Shown in pieces: positions 7,928 through 16,538 of a DNA stretch of 64,000 bases. The notes under the pieces were generated by a model. The model was not told the DNA's origin. It worked only from the letters and a program-made list of their open reading frames with translations, and did not search any database. Made by a program: the position numbers and the translations under genes. Origin of the DNA: CTSOIL-112 sp964293815 (lineage in GTDB: Bacteria; Pseudomonadota; Gammaproteobacteria; Burkholderiales; Burkholderiaceae). Every line of letters starts with the position of its first letter. The stretch's first letter is position 1. The stretch is taken from NCBI GenBank assembly GCA_964293815.1, contig CAXYYC010000004.1, positions 42,076 through 106,075 of the forward strand, written 5' to 3'.

Positions 7928-10573
7928 ATGACCACCCTCAAACGCAACCTCCGTCTTTCCGGCCTCGAACCTTTCATCATCGACGATCAATCCTTATTCG
8001 TCAACGTCGGCGAGCGTACCAACGTCACCGGCTCGCGTGCCTTCGCGCGCATGATTTTGAACAATCAATTCGACGAAGCGCTGTCCGTCGCGCGTCAGCA
8101 GGTCGAGAACGGTGCACAGATCATTGACATCAATATGGACGAAGCGATGCTAGACTCCAAAGCCGCGATGGTGCGCTTTTTGAACCTAATCGCGTCCGAG
8201 CCAGACATCTCGCGCGTGCCGATCATGCTCGATTCGTCCAAATGGGAAGTCATCGAAGCCGGTTTGCAATGCGTGCAGGGCAAGCCCGTGGTCAACTCGA
8301 TTTCGCTCAAGGAAGGCGAAGCGCAGTTCATCGAGCACGCGCGCAAAATCATGCGCTACGGCGCGGCGGCGATTGTGATGGCGTTTGACGAGCAAGGTCA
8401 GGCCGACACCTTCGAGCGAAAAATCGAGATTTGCAAACGTTCCTACGATATTTTGACCCAGCAAGTGGGCTTTCCAGCAACCGACATCATCTTTGACCCG
8501 AATATTTTTGCAATTGCCACGGGGATTCCTGAGCACGACAACTACGCGGTGGACTTTATCAACGCGACCCGCTGGATTAAGGAAAACCTACCATTCGCCA
8601 TGATCAGCGGCGGCGTGTCCAACGTTTCGTTCTCCTTCCGTGGCAACGAGCCGGTGCGCGAAGCGATTCACACCGTGTTTCTCTACCACGCGATTGCGGC
8701 GGGCATGGACATGGGGATTGTCAACGCGGGACAACTGGGCGTATACGCCGACCTGAATCCTGAACTGAAAGAGCGCGTCGAGGACGTGGTGCTCAACCGC
8801 AGAAAAGAGCAAGGCGATGCAACCGAGCGTTTACTCGAAATCGCCGAGCAATTCAAAGGCGACGGCAAAAAAACCGAGGTCAATCTGGCATGGCGCGAAC
8901 TGCCCGTACAGGAGCGCCTGACCCACTCGCTGGTGCATGGCATCACGCAATTTATCGACGAAGACACCGAAGAATGCCGCCTCGCCGCCGACAAACCGAT
9001 TGAGGTGATCGAAGGCCCGTTGATGGCGGGCATGAACGTCGTTGGCGACTTGTTCGGCGAAGGGAAAATGTTCCTGCCGCAAGTGGTGAAATCCGCCCGC
9101 GTGATGAAGCAGGCCGTGGCGCATTTGATCCCTTTCATCGAACAAGAAAAAGCCGAAGCCATCGCGCGCGGTGACGCGACAGCCTCGCGCTCGCAAGCCA
9201 AAGTGGTGATCGCCACGGTCAAAGGTGACGTACACGACATCGGAAAAAACATCGTCACCGTGGTCTTGCAGTGCAACAACTTTGACGTGGAAAACATGGG
9301 CGTGATGATCCCGTGCGCGCAAATTCTCGCCAAGGCCAAGGAAGTCGATGCCGACCTGATCGGTCTGTCCGGCTTGATTACGCCATCGTTGGAGGAAATG
9401 GCCTACGTCGCTTCTGAAATGGAGCGTGACCCATATTTCAAAGAACGCCAAACCCCGCTGTTCATCGGCGGCGCGACGACTTCGCGCGTACACACGGCGG
9501 TGAAAATCGCGCCGAATTACAGCGGCCCCGTCGTCTGGGTTCCCGACGCCTCGCGCACCGTGACGGTTCTGCAACAACTACTGTCGAATCGAGAAAAATT
9601 CCTCGCCGAGCACAACGCTGAATACCAACGCATTCGCGAACGCCACGCCAATAAAAAAGGGCAAACACTCATCAGCATTGAGGAGGCGCGCGCCAATAAA
9701 CTGCAATTGGACTGGGCGAACTACACGCCGCCTGCGCCTAAACAATTGGGACGGCAAGTCATCGAAAACATGGATTTGGCGACGCTCGTACCGTACATTG
9801 ACTGGTCGCCATTCTTCCAAGTGTGGGATTTGATCGGCTCGTATCCAAAGATTCTTGATGATGAAGTGGTCGGCCAGCAGGCGCGTCAGGTTTTTGCCGA
9901 CGCACAAACCATGTTGCAAAAAATCGTCGCAGAAAAATGGCTGACCGCCAAAGGCGTGTACGGCCTGTATCCTGCGCAAACCGTGGATGATGACGACATC
10001 GTGTTGTACGCGGACGAAGCGAAAACGCAAGAATTACTGCGCTGGAATTCGGGACGCCAACGCGGTGAAAAACAGGTGGTGGACGGCGTCAAACGCCCGA
10101 ATCTGTCGCTGGCTGATTTCGTCGCACCGAGCGACGCGGGCAAAGCGGATTACGTCGGTATGTTTGCCGTCACCGCAGGCTTGGAGATGGATGCGCGGAT
10201 TGAGGCGTTTGAAGCGGCGCACGATGATTACAGCAGTATTATGTTCAAAGCCTTGGCCGATCGACTGGTGGAAGCATTCGCTGAATATTTGCATGAAAAA
10301 ATTCGCCAGCAGGATTGGGGCTATGCGCCGGATGAAGCATTGTCCAATCAAGAGCTCATCAAGGAGCAATACCAAGGCATTCGCCCTGCGCCCGGCTACC
10401 CTGCGTGTCCAGCGCACGAGATCAAAACCGATCTATTCCGTGTGCTGGATGCGAACGCCATTGGGATGAGTTTGACCGAGAGTCTGGCGATGTGGCCCGC
10501 TTCGTCCGTGAGTGGTTTTTATTTCTCACATCCTGAGTCGCGTTATTTCAACGTCGGCGCGCAGACGGTCTAA
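7928..10573 (+). CDS. metH: Cobalamin-dependent methionine synthase lacking the homocysteine domain (split MetH, C-terminal polypeptide)
   Basis: 881 residues against about 1,230 for E. coli MetH. Domains in order are: the pterin-binding barrel (about 15-275; NVGERTNVTGS); the helical cobalamin cap; the cobalamin-binding domain with GDVHDIG, the cobalt-ligating histidine being His436; and the AdoMet activation domain with RPAPGYPACP from about residue 819. The N-terminal homocysteine-binding barrel (about 350 residues) is absent and is not elsewhere in the window. In many betaproteobacteria it is a separate gene. The protein transfers methyl groups from methyltetrahydrofolate to cobalamin; the partner would complete methionine synthesis. 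Confidence 0.94.
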   Translation: MTTLKRNLRLSGLEPFIIDDQSLFVNVGERTNVTGSRAFARMILNNQFDEALSVARQQVENGAQIIDINMDEAMLDSKAAMVRFLNLIASEPDISRVPIMLDSSKWEVIEAGLQCVQGKPVVNSISLKEGEAQFIEHARKIMRYGAAAIVMAFDEQGQADTFERKIEICKRSYDILTQQVGFPATDIIFDPNIFAIATGIPEHDNYAVDFINATRWIKENLPFAMISGGVSNVSFSFRGNEPVREAIHTVFLYHAIAAGMDMGIVNAGQLGVYADLNPELKERVEDVVLNRRKEQGDATERLLEIAEQFKGDGKKTEVNLAWRELPVQERLTHSLVHGITQFIDEDTEECRLAADKPIEVIEGPLMAGMNVVGDLFGEGKMFLPQVVKSARVMKQAVAHLIPFIEQEKAEAIARGDATASRSQAKVVIATVKGDVHDIGKNIVTVVLQCNNFDVENMGVMIPCAQILAKAKEVDADLIGLSGLITPSLEEMAYVASEMERDPYFKERQTPLFIGGATTSRVHTAVKIAPNYSGPVVWVPDASRTVTVLQQLLSNREKFLAEHNAEYQRIRERHANKKGQTLISIEEARANKLQLDWANYTPPAPKQLGRQVIENMDLATLVPYIDWSPFFQVWDLIGSYPKILDDEVVGQQARQVFADAQTMLQKIVAEKWLTAKGVYGLYPAQTVDDDDIVLYADEAKTQELLRWNSGRQRGEKQVVDGVKRPNLSLADFVAPSDAGKADYVGMFAVTAGLEMDARIEAFEAAHDDYSSIMFKALADRLVEAFAEYLHEKIRQQDWGYAPDEALSNQELIKEQYQGIRPAPGYPACPAHEIKTDLFRVLDANAIGMSLTESLAMWPASSVSGFYFSHPESRYFNVGAQTV

Positions 10574-10587
10574 TCTCGGCATACAGT

Positions 10588-10617
10588 AAAAAAGCACATC
10601 AATCGATGTGCTTTTTT
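10588..10617. terminator. Bidirectional terminator between metH and yegP
   Basis: A run and stem GCACATC (10594-10600) pair with GATGTGC (10605-10611) followed by six Ts. It lies between converging genes. Confidence 0.88.
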
Positions 10618-10634
10618 ATTGAGCCAGTTGTGAT

Positions 10635-10970
10635 TTAAACCTGCTTTTCCACCACTTCCGCATCCGGCGCGTTTTTCTTCACGGACTCAATGCCGTTTTC
10701 CATCGCCGCTTTACTGCTGTAGTACTCGCTACGGCCAATCTCTTGGCCATTGGCGGCTTTGAGTTTGAAATACGGTTCGCCGTTTTTGTTTTCGGTGCGC
10801 TCGTAGCGACCGTCGTCGGGTGCATTTTTACGCACCGATTCGATGCCATTTTCTGCGGCTACTTTGGTTTTATACAATTCACTGGTCAAAATAATTTGTC
10901 CATTACCTGCTTTGAGGTTGAACATATATTGACTGTCTTTGGCTTGCTTTAATTCAAAACGACCGGCCAT
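10635..10970 (-). CDS. yegP: YegP-like protein with two DUF1508 repeats
   Basis: About 111 residues made of two copies of the short DUF1508 beta unit. Each has the pattern F-x-L-K-A-x-N-G-Q followed by ...AENGIESV..NAP or ...MENGIESV..NAP. The start at 10970 has AAGGAG with ideal spacing; the reading frame open to 11045 upstream is not coding. The family is small, cytoplasmic and of unknown function, and often stress-linked. It sits alone, ending at the terminator shared with metH. Confidence 0.9.
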   Translation of the reverse strand: MAGRFELKQAKDSQYMFNLKAGNGQIILTSELYKTKVAAENGIESVRKNAPDDGRYERTENKNGEPYFKLKAANGQEIGRSEYYSSKAAMENGIESVKKNAPDAEVVEKQV

Positions 10971-11141
10971 ATTGATCTCCTTAGAAAATAATCTGTCAAA
11001 AGATACGCTTCGTGTTTCATCCGCATCGCGACGACTTGCGCCCATAATCGCGATTTGATTGTAGCACGGTTTTTTTCCAAAAATAATGACCTAAATGTGT
11101 AATTTGTACGCCCGCGCTTTATTCATCTGCTGAATTCTGCT

Positions 11142-11588
11142 ATGGTTACGCTAATCCATTCATTTGCTTGCCTTATGCGTCCTGTCTGGCCATTGTGCCT
11201 ATTTTATCGCCCTGCTATCGTGTTTCGTAAGGCGCTCGGTTTTTACCTGAGCGTGCTGGCGGCACTGACCATGCTCAGCACACCGGCGCATGGCTTGATG
11301 GGTATGCAACAGGCGCGCGCCGTAACCCTATGTACCGCGCAGGGCATGATGACAGTCTGGTTGGATGAGACGGACAATCAGGCAAGCCACGACTTTACCG
11401 ATTTAAAGCTCAAAGCCAGTCAGCAATGCCTTAGTTGCCTGATTCATCTGCCCAATGTTGCGCCACCCGCGCACGCATCCGCGCTGTCGTTCGTACCAAC
11501 CCAGCATCATGTAGCGCGTGAACTGAGTACTGTGGATGTCGCCACACCGCAGTGGCGTTGGGCCAGTCCGCGCGCGCCTCCTGTTTGA
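11142..11588 (+). CDS. DUF2946-type protein next to copper chaperones
   Basis: 148 residues as read; the exact start is uncertain because several ATGs are close. There is a hydrophobic N-terminal segment around residues 30-50, a CTAQGM element, a CLSC pair in the middle, and a proline-rich end (PRAPP). This layout fits DUF2946, small exported proteins that occur with copper-handling genes in proteobacteria. Two PCuAC genes follow directly on the same strand, so a role in copper delivery or resistance is inferred. Confidence 0.7.
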   Translation: MVTLIHSFACLMRPVWPLCLFYRPAIVFRKALGFYLSVLAALTMLSTPAHGLMGMQQARAVTLCTAQGMMTVWLDETDNQASHDFTDLKLKASQQCLSCLIHLPNVAPPAHASALSFVPTQHHVARELSTVDVATPQWRWASPRAPPV

Positions 11589-11673
11589 TGTTCCCCAATT
11601 GTTAAAACATCGCTCTACCCACCTGCCATCGCAGGTGCGTATTTTGCATTTACAAACGTTTATTGAGGACCTC

Positions 11674-12129
11674 ATGAAGCATTTACCATTGAAAAATATG
11701 ATCGGCCTGTGTATCGGCCTGACACTGAGCGCCAGTGTATTGGCCAAAACCACCGCTACCGACGCATGGGCACGCGCCACCGTACCGGGGCAAAACATGG
11801 GCGGCGCGTATGTCACGCTGACCTCTGATCGCGACGCACAGTTGATCGGCGCGACCTCGCCGATTTCGGATCGAGTTGAGTTACACACCATGACTATGCA
11901 AGGCGAGAAAATGCTGATGACACCGGTGCGCACCATTGATTTACCCGCCAATCAAGCCGTCGCACTGACCGGCAACTACCACCTGATGTTCATGGGTTTG
12001 AAACAGCCACTCACCGAGGGGCAAACTGTCCCCATCACTTTGAAAATCAAGTCATCCTCCGGTTATGTTGAAACCCTGACCATTCAAGCGCCGGTGAAAT
12101 CCTTGGCTCATTCGATCATGCACCATTAA
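11674..12129 (+). CDS. Periplasmic copper chaperone PCuAC (first copy)
   Basis: 151 residues with a cleavable signal peptide ending near SASVLA. The DUF461/PCuAC copper site is visible: HTM, then a methionine-rich stretch, then HLMFM about 30 residues later, the H-M-x10-M-x21-H-x-M arrangement. The protein binds Cu(I) and is known in the family to deliver copper to cytochrome oxidase. The start at 11674 follows TGAGGA; the long upstream extension overlaps the DUF2946 gene and is rejected. A lipoprotein paralogue follows 33 bases later. Confidence 0.9.
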   Translation: MKHLPLKNMIGLCIGLTLSASVLAKTTATDAWARATVPGQNMGGAYVTLTSDRDAQLIGATSPISDRVELHTMTMQGEKMLMTPVRTIDLPANQAVALTGNYHLMFMGLKQPLTEGQTVPITLKIKSSSGYVETLTIQAPVKSLAHSIMHH

Positions 12130-12162
12130 TCCATTGTCAGCATTGTAATAAAGGAAAATACC

Positions 12163-12732
12163 ATGAAAAAATCACTTATGACACTCAGTGTCATCAGCGC
12201 CATCGCTATGTTTGGCTTAAGCGCCTGCGACAAAAAACCCCACGACGGCCACATGCCGCCGCCAGCGCAAAGCGACAGCCACAACGCCGCACCAGCCGCT
12301 ATGAACGACATGCCCAGTGAAGTTCGCGCGGTAGGCGACCTCAAAATTGAAGTGCAAGGCGCTTGGGCGCGCGCAACTGTCACGGGACAAAACATGGGGG
12401 GCGCATTTGTCAACCTGACCGCGGATCAAGATGCCGTACTGGTCGGCGCAAGCTCACCCGTTTCGGAAAAAGTTGAGTTGCACACCATGAAAATGGAAGG
12501 CGAAAAAATGGTGATGGCGCAGGTACCAAACATCCCATTGCCCACCAACACCAAGGTCGAATTGAAACCCGGTAGCCTGCATATCATGTTCATGAGCCTG
12601 AAAGCGCCGCTCAAAGAAGGCGACACCGTGGCGCTCAAATTGGAGATTCAAAACAAAGCAGGTAAATCCGAGTTTCTGGATCTGCAAGCGCCGGTCAAAG
12701 CCTTGGGCGAGCCAATGAAAATGTCGCACTGA
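12163..12732 (+). CDS. PCuAC copper chaperone, lipoprotein form (second copy)
   Basis: 189 residues. The signal peptide ends in the lipobox LSAC, so the mature protein is anchored by Cys22. A His/Met/Pro linker follows, then a PCuAC domain very like the preceding gene (WARATV, GQNMGGA, HTMKMEGEKM, HIMFMSLK). The pair looks like a tandem duplication in which one copy became membrane-anchored. Start ATG has AAGGAAA upstream. A good terminator lies at 12776-12808. Confidence 0.92.
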   Translation: MKKSLMTLSVISAIAMFGLSACDKKPHDGHMPPPAQSDSHNAAPAAMNDMPSEVRAVGDLKIEVQGAWARATVTGQNMGGAFVNLTADQDAVLVGASSPVSEKVELHTMKMEGEKMVMAQVPNIPLPTNTKVELKPGSLHIMFMSLKAPLKEGDTVALKLEIQNKAGKSEFLDLQAPVKALGEPMKMSH

Positions 12733-12775
12733 GGTTTGATGCGATTCAGTCGGATTCGTTGGATGAAGTCGATGC

Positions 12776-12808
12776 AAAAATGCCGCTATAAAAATTAGCG
12801 GCATTTTT
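12776..12808 (+). terminator. Terminator after the PCuAC pair
   Basis: Stem TGCCGCTA (12781-12788) with TAGCGGCA (12796-12803), flanked by an A run and a T run. It may also serve the converging histidine kinase gene. Confidence 0.88.
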
Positions 12809-12835
12809 GTTGATGAAATAGCGAAACCGCATGGT

Positions 12836-14155
12836 TTATAAATGCACCACCAAATGCAGGCCTTCGCCTTTTCTCGACACGATTTCAACGCTACCGCCGT
12901 GGCGCTCGGCGATTTTTTTCACCAACGCCAAGCCCAAACCTGCGCCTTTTTGTGACGGATGTGCGCGCACGAATGGCTCGAACAATTGATTCGGATCATC
13001 CAGATTCACACCTGCGCCGTGGTCTTTAAAATGGATGTCCACGCCCTGCGCCGTTGCGGTTGCGATTTTAGGCAGGGTTTTAACGACCGACACCTCAATC
13101 GGCGCTGCACCGTATTTCAAGGCGTTTTCCACCACATTGCGCACCAAACGTTGCAATAATTTCGGGTTGGCGTTGATCGTCACGGATTCGCCCGTCACCT
13201 GCGCACCGGCGTAATGCGCGCTCTCCTCCGCGACCAAAGCCAACACATCCACCGGTTCGAGCGGCATTTCCTGCGTGTTCTGCGCGTAGGCGTCCAAACG
13301 GCTGGAGAGCAAAATACCTTCGATCATCTCATCCAGTTCGTTGATGTCACGCTCAATCTCGGCCTTGCGTTGCGTTTGCCGCGTGTCGCCGTGGGTTTTG
13401 AACATTTCCACGTTCATGCGAATACGCGTGAGCGGCGTGCGCAATTCGTGCGAGGCATTGGCCAACAGCAATTTGTTGGTCTGCACCAGCTCCTCAATTT
13501 TTTCGGCGGCGCTGTTGAAACTTCCCGCCAATTTAGCCACTTCATCCTTACCTTGCACCGGAACGCGCACCGACAAATCGCCCTGTCCCCAGCGTTCAAC
13601 GCCCGTATTGAGCGCCTCCAAGCGGCGCGTCAAACGCCGCGTCAGTGGTAAAGCGGTCAACGCCACCGCACCGAGCAAAATACCCAAACCGGAAATAAAC
13701 GCCACGCCCATCGGCCAATCGCCGTCGTGTTTGGGCGGACGCCCTCCTCCGCCCAGCATCCGTGGTGGGCGGACATAGGCCACACGATGATCGGGCAAAC
13801 GCAGCTCCATCGTCGGCGGAATGTCTTTATGCCCGCGCCCATCCTGCACATACATTTGATCGCCGACTTGTGCCAGTATTGCCCCCGACGGATCGACCAA
13901 AACGATGTTGAGCCGCAGGTTACGATTGAGTTTATCCAAAGCCATTTGTTGCTGCTCGGGCGACAACGACGCATCCGGCAAGGCGTTTTGCACCAATTGC
14001 ATCATGGCATCGAAGCGCCCGCCGGAGCGTTCTTCGCGGTCATCGAGGGTGCGCCACAACAGCGCGGTGGCCAATGCAAAAATGACGATGCTCGCCAGCA
14101 CCGCCAGATAAATTTTGACATACAGTTTTTGCCGCATCGCCATGCCCGTCCTCAT
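12836..14155 (-). CDS. Membrane sensor histidine kinase of a CpxA/RstB-like two-component system
   Basis: 439 residues. Membrane segment 1 is at about 12-34, followed by a sensor loop of about 110 residues with no named domain, membrane segment 2 at about 145-170, HAMP, a HisKA box NASHELRTP with phospho-acceptor His236, and an ATPase domain (NVVENALKYG, KDHGAGV, GAGLGLALVKK). The ATG at 14155 overlaps the regulator stop (TGATG); an ATG at 14143 has slightly better GAGG spacing. It forms an operon with the response regulator. The sensed signal is not visible. The neighbouring copper genes and a CpxR-like partner suggest envelope or metal stress. Confidence 0.93.
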   Translation of the reverse strand: MRTGMAMRQKLYVKIYLAVLASIVIFALATALLWRTLDDREERSGGRFDAMMQLVQNALPDASLSPEQQQMALDKLNRNLRLNIVLVDPSGAILAQVGDQMYVQDGRGHKDIPPTMELRLPDHRVAYVRPPRMLGGGGRPPKHDGDWPMGVAFISGLGILLGAVALTALPLTRRLTRRLEALNTGVERWGQGDLSVRVPVQGKDEVAKLAGSFNSAAEKIEELVQTNKLLLANASHELRTPLTRIRMNVEMFKTHGDTRQTQRKAEIERDINELDEMIEGILLSSRLDAYAQNTQEMPLEPVDVLALVAEESAHYAGAQVTGESVTINANPKLLQRLVRNVVENALKYGAAPIEVSVVKTLPKIATATAQGVDIHFKDHGAGVNLDDPNQLFEPFVRAHPSQKGAGLGLALVKKIAERHGGSVEIVSRKGEGLHLVVHL

Positions 14156-14880
14156 CAATCTTGGTGTTTGGCAAACACATAACCCGCGCCGCGCACCGTC
14201 ACAATGCGTTTGGGTTGCTTCGGATCGTCCTCAATCTCAGCGCGCAAACGCGAAATGTGCACGTCAATCGAGCGATCAAATGCTTCGAGCGCCTGATTTT
14301 TCAAATGTTCAATCAAAAAGTCCCGCGACAGCACGCGCCCTGCGCGCTCGGCCAAAACCAGCAGCAAATCGTATTGATAACTGGTGATATCGCACACCCG
14401 CTCGCCACTGTGCGTCTGAATACGCACCTCGCGCGCGCCGCGATCAATGCTTAAACTGCCAAATTGCACGATATCAGAACCCGCATCCGCCACCATTTGC
14501 CCCGCACCACGGCGCAAAATCGCGCGCAGTCGCGCCAGCAATTCGCGCGGTTCAAACGGCTTAGGCAAATAATCATCCGCGCCCATTTCCAAGCCGACAA
14601 TGCGATCCATCGCGTCACCGCGCGCCGTGAGCATTAAAATCGGCACATTGGACTGCGCGCGCACCTTTTGACACACGGTCAAGCCATCCATGTCAGGTAA
14701 CATCAAATCCAAAACTATGCCGTCTATCGGCTTCTCTGCGGTTGTCTGCGCCTGTATCAAGGCCAAACCATCACCTGCATTCAGAACATGGGTAATATCA
14801 AAGCCCGCATCAGTCAGGTATTCGGACACCAGCGCGCCTAAACGCTCGTCATCCTCGATCAGTAATAAATGCTGTTTCAT
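14155..14880 (-). CDS. OmpR-family response regulator, CpxR-like
   Basis: 241 residues. The receiver domain has phospho-acceptor Asp58 in VLDLMLPDMDG, and LTARG and GADDYLPKPF as in E. coli CpxR. The C-terminal winged helix carries FDRSIDVHISRLR and TVRGAGYVF. It is coupled to the kinase gene downstream. A gene for a His/Met-rich membrane protein lies 110 bases upstream on the same strand. Two GTAAA-N5-GTAAA boxes in the window match the published CpxR recognition pattern. RstA is the alternative name. Regulation of its own operon through the box at 15726 is inferred. Confidence 0.92.
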   Translation of the reverse strand: MKQHLLLIEDDERLGALVSEYLTDAGFDITHVLNAGDGLALIQAQTTAEKPIDGIVLDLMLPDMDGLTVCQKVRAQSNVPILMLTARGDAMDRIVGLEMGADDYLPKPFEPRELLARLRAILRRGAGQMVADAGSDIVQFGSLSIDRGAREVRIQTHSGERVCDITSYQYDLLLVLAERAGRVLSRDFLIEHLKNQALEAFDRSIDVHISRLRAEIEDDPKQPKRIVTVRGAGYVFAKHQD

Positions 14881-14990
14881 GTTTTTATCCGTTGCATGTA
14901 TGTCACATCACATCATACAACAAGTCGTTGGGCGCGCGATGACCGTGTGATACCGCATCAACGCACACCCGACAGTTTGATTAACCAATA

Positions 14991-15605
14991 TCAACGATTT
15001 TGAGTCGGTGCTGCGGGCTGGTTGGCCTGCGGATTTTGAGCGGCCGGTGCAGGCGGATTGGGCTGCCCTGCTGGATCAGGCTGCGCCATACCTTGACCTT
15101 GACCTTGACCTTGCCCCATACCCATACCCGGCCCCATGCCCTGACCCATCGGCCCACCGCGCATGCCATCACGTTGCATCATGCCGCCATGCGGCATACG
15201 ATCGAAACGATCATGATGGCCGTGGCTACCGATTTTACCGCCAATCATGCCACCGATAATGCCCGAGGCCAGCATCAGACCGATCATTGCCAGCCATTTG
15301 CCTGCACGGCAACGACGTGGGTGGCAACCAGCGCCGCAGTCATTGCGATTACCGCAACCGCCGCCACGATGTCCGTCGCGATCCCGACGCTCGTTTCGGC
15401 GATTTTCGCGCTCGGTTTGTGTCGCGGCCGCATCGGTGGCTTTGCCGGTCGATTTATCTGTCGCTGTGTCTGTCGCTGTGTCTGCAGTTTTGCCCGCCTC
15501 GTCAGCGACGGTTTGTGCTTCATTCACGACGTCAGTAACCGTTTCGTTGTTCGCCACAGCATTGGCTTGGTCGATGACCGATTTATTAGTGTTTGGGTTT
15601 TCCAT
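14991..15605 (-). CDS. His/Met-rich membrane protein of unknown function upstream of the two-component genes
   Basis: 204 residues; start ATG at 15605 with AAGGAG six bases before. The N-terminal half is Ala/Thr/Asp-rich and then charged. A Cys-rich patch (CGNRNDCGAGCHPRRC) precedes one hydrophobic segment of glycine-zipper type (LMLASGIIGGMIGGKIG). After it comes a His/Met/Gly-rich stretch (HGHHDRFDRMPHGGMMQ), a GQ-repeat, and a Pro/Gln-rich tail. No known family is recognised. The make-up suggests a metal-responsive inner-membrane protein. It is probably first gene of the operon with the CpxR-like regulator and has a CpxR-type box about 120 bases upstream. Confidence 0.7.
   Translation of the reverse strand: MENPNTNKSVIDQANAVANNETVTDVVNEAQTVADEAGKTADTATDTATDKSTGKATDAAATQTERENRRNERRDRDGHRGGGCGNRNDCGAGCHPRRCRAGKWLAMIGLMLASGIIGGMIGGKIGSHGHHDRFDRMPHGGMMQRDGMRGGPMGQGMGPGMGMGQGQGQGQGMAQPDPAGQPNPPAPAAQNPQANQPAAPTQNR
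15091..15113. repeat. Tandem hexamer repeat inside the His/Met-rich gene
   Basis: Nearly four units of CTTGAC/TTGACC in tandem. On the minus strand they encode a Gly-Gln repeat. Six-base units keep the frame, so copy number could vary without breaking the gene. Confidence 0.8.
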
Positions 15606-15725
15606 CAATAACTCCTTAGAATAGGTTGTGTGTGCTTACAAATACGTTGGCAATATTTGATTGCCGATGAACGTATTTGACGGTGACACTTTATCCAAGG
15701 GGTGTAAATGCTGTTTTACGCGCAA

Positions 15726-15740
15726 GTAAAGATTTGTAAA
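15726..15740 (+). promoter_or_regulatory. CpxR-type box GTAAA-N5-GTAAA
   Basis: GTAAAGATTTGTAAA, an exact direct repeat with 10-base spacing. It lies about 120 bases upstream of the His/Met-rich gene that heads the two-component operon. It differs at one of 15 positions from the box at 18123-18137. Confidence 0.6.
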
Positions 15741-15763
15741 GACTGCTTTTGAGGAAAACGAAT

Positions 15764-15796
15764 ATAAAAAAAGCGAAACCCGTCGGTTTCGCTTTT
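15764..15796 (-). terminator. Rho-independent terminator of rpsT
   Basis: Stem AAAAGCGAAACC (15769-15780) with GGTTTCGCTTTT (15785-15796), 4-base loop, T run on the minus strand. It lies 25 bases past the rpsT stop. Confidence 0.9.
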
Positions 15797-15820
15797 CGTC
15801 CTTCGCAGGAAAGAGGCTGA

Positions 15821-16090
15821 TTAAGCCGCTGCCATTGCTTTGATGCTGGCAGACAAACGGCTCTTGTGACGTGCCGCTTTGTTCTTATGAACGATTTTTT
15901 TGTCCGCGATCGAGTCGATCACAGGCATTGCTTTCACGAAAGCTGCTTGAGCTGCCGCTTTATCGCCTGCTTCAACTGCTTTACGAACGTTTTTCACCGC
16001 CGTGCGGTATTGTGAACGCAATGACGCGTTGTGCGCGTTTTGCTTGACCGCCTGACGAGCGCGTTTGCGCGCTTGTGCTGAGTTTGCCAT
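15821..16090 (-). CDS. rpsT: Small ribosomal subunit protein bS20
   Basis: 89 residues, highly basic and alanine-rich. It begins MANSAQARKRARQ and ends SASIKAMAAA, typical of S20. The protein binds 16S rRNA early in assembly of the small subunit. It is a single gene, divergent from murJ, with its own strong terminator. The rpsT-murJ neighbourhood is common in betaproteobacteria. Confidence 0.98.
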   Translation of the reverse strand: MANSAQARKRARQAVKQNAHNASLRSQYRTAVKNVRKAVEAGDKAAAQAAFVKAMPVIDSIADKKIVHKNKAARHKSRLSASIKAMAAA

Positions 16091-16538
16091 GAATAATCCT
16101 TTAAATTCAAATTGAAAATCGATTTTCTATTGCGATATGCCGCCCGTTGCCGAGTGACTTTATCTGTTCTTAATGCGTTCCTGAGTTAAAAATCACTTTG
16201 CGCAAAGCAATTTTTAAACGCGACCCGTATACTGTCGTACCATTGGTTTTTCGCCGCAATTGGCCGTGAGACACACAGCAATTTGTTACAAAAAACACAG
16301 GTCAATTAAGAAAATAGCTGTACAATATATCACTTTTTTACTGATGGCTCAATGCTTTTCGTCATTTTGCTGAGCTTTCGGGCGGTTTGTGTTGTGCAAT
16401 GGTGTTCAAATCACGGGTTACGCGCATAAATAGTTACTCGATTTAATATCAAGCGCGCTACCGTACTGTGCCCGATAGGAATGCCCGAACCAAACACCGC
16501 CATCGGCTATCAATGATTTTTTCTGAATACATCAATAC
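16091..16538. other. Intergenic region between divergent rpsT and murJ
   Basis: 448 bases without a supported gene. It should contain the rpsT promoter and leader and the murJ promoter. A TACAAT at 16321-16326 is a possible -10 for murJ without a convincing -35. No structured RNA or tRNA was recognised. Confidence 0.5.

Noticed and set aside
8683..9577. Long open frames of 218 and 248 codons on the minus strand within metH
   Set aside because: They lie antisense to a well-conserved gene, have no family resemblance and no ribosome site. They reflect codon bias.
7928..10573. Truncation or frameshift of metH
   Set aside because: The missing N-terminal barrel is a known split form, the start is well placed at the pterin domain and the remaining domains are intact.
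15091..15113. Short tandem repeats as a possible CRISPR or satellite
   Set aside because: Six-base units with no spacers, in frame inside a gene.
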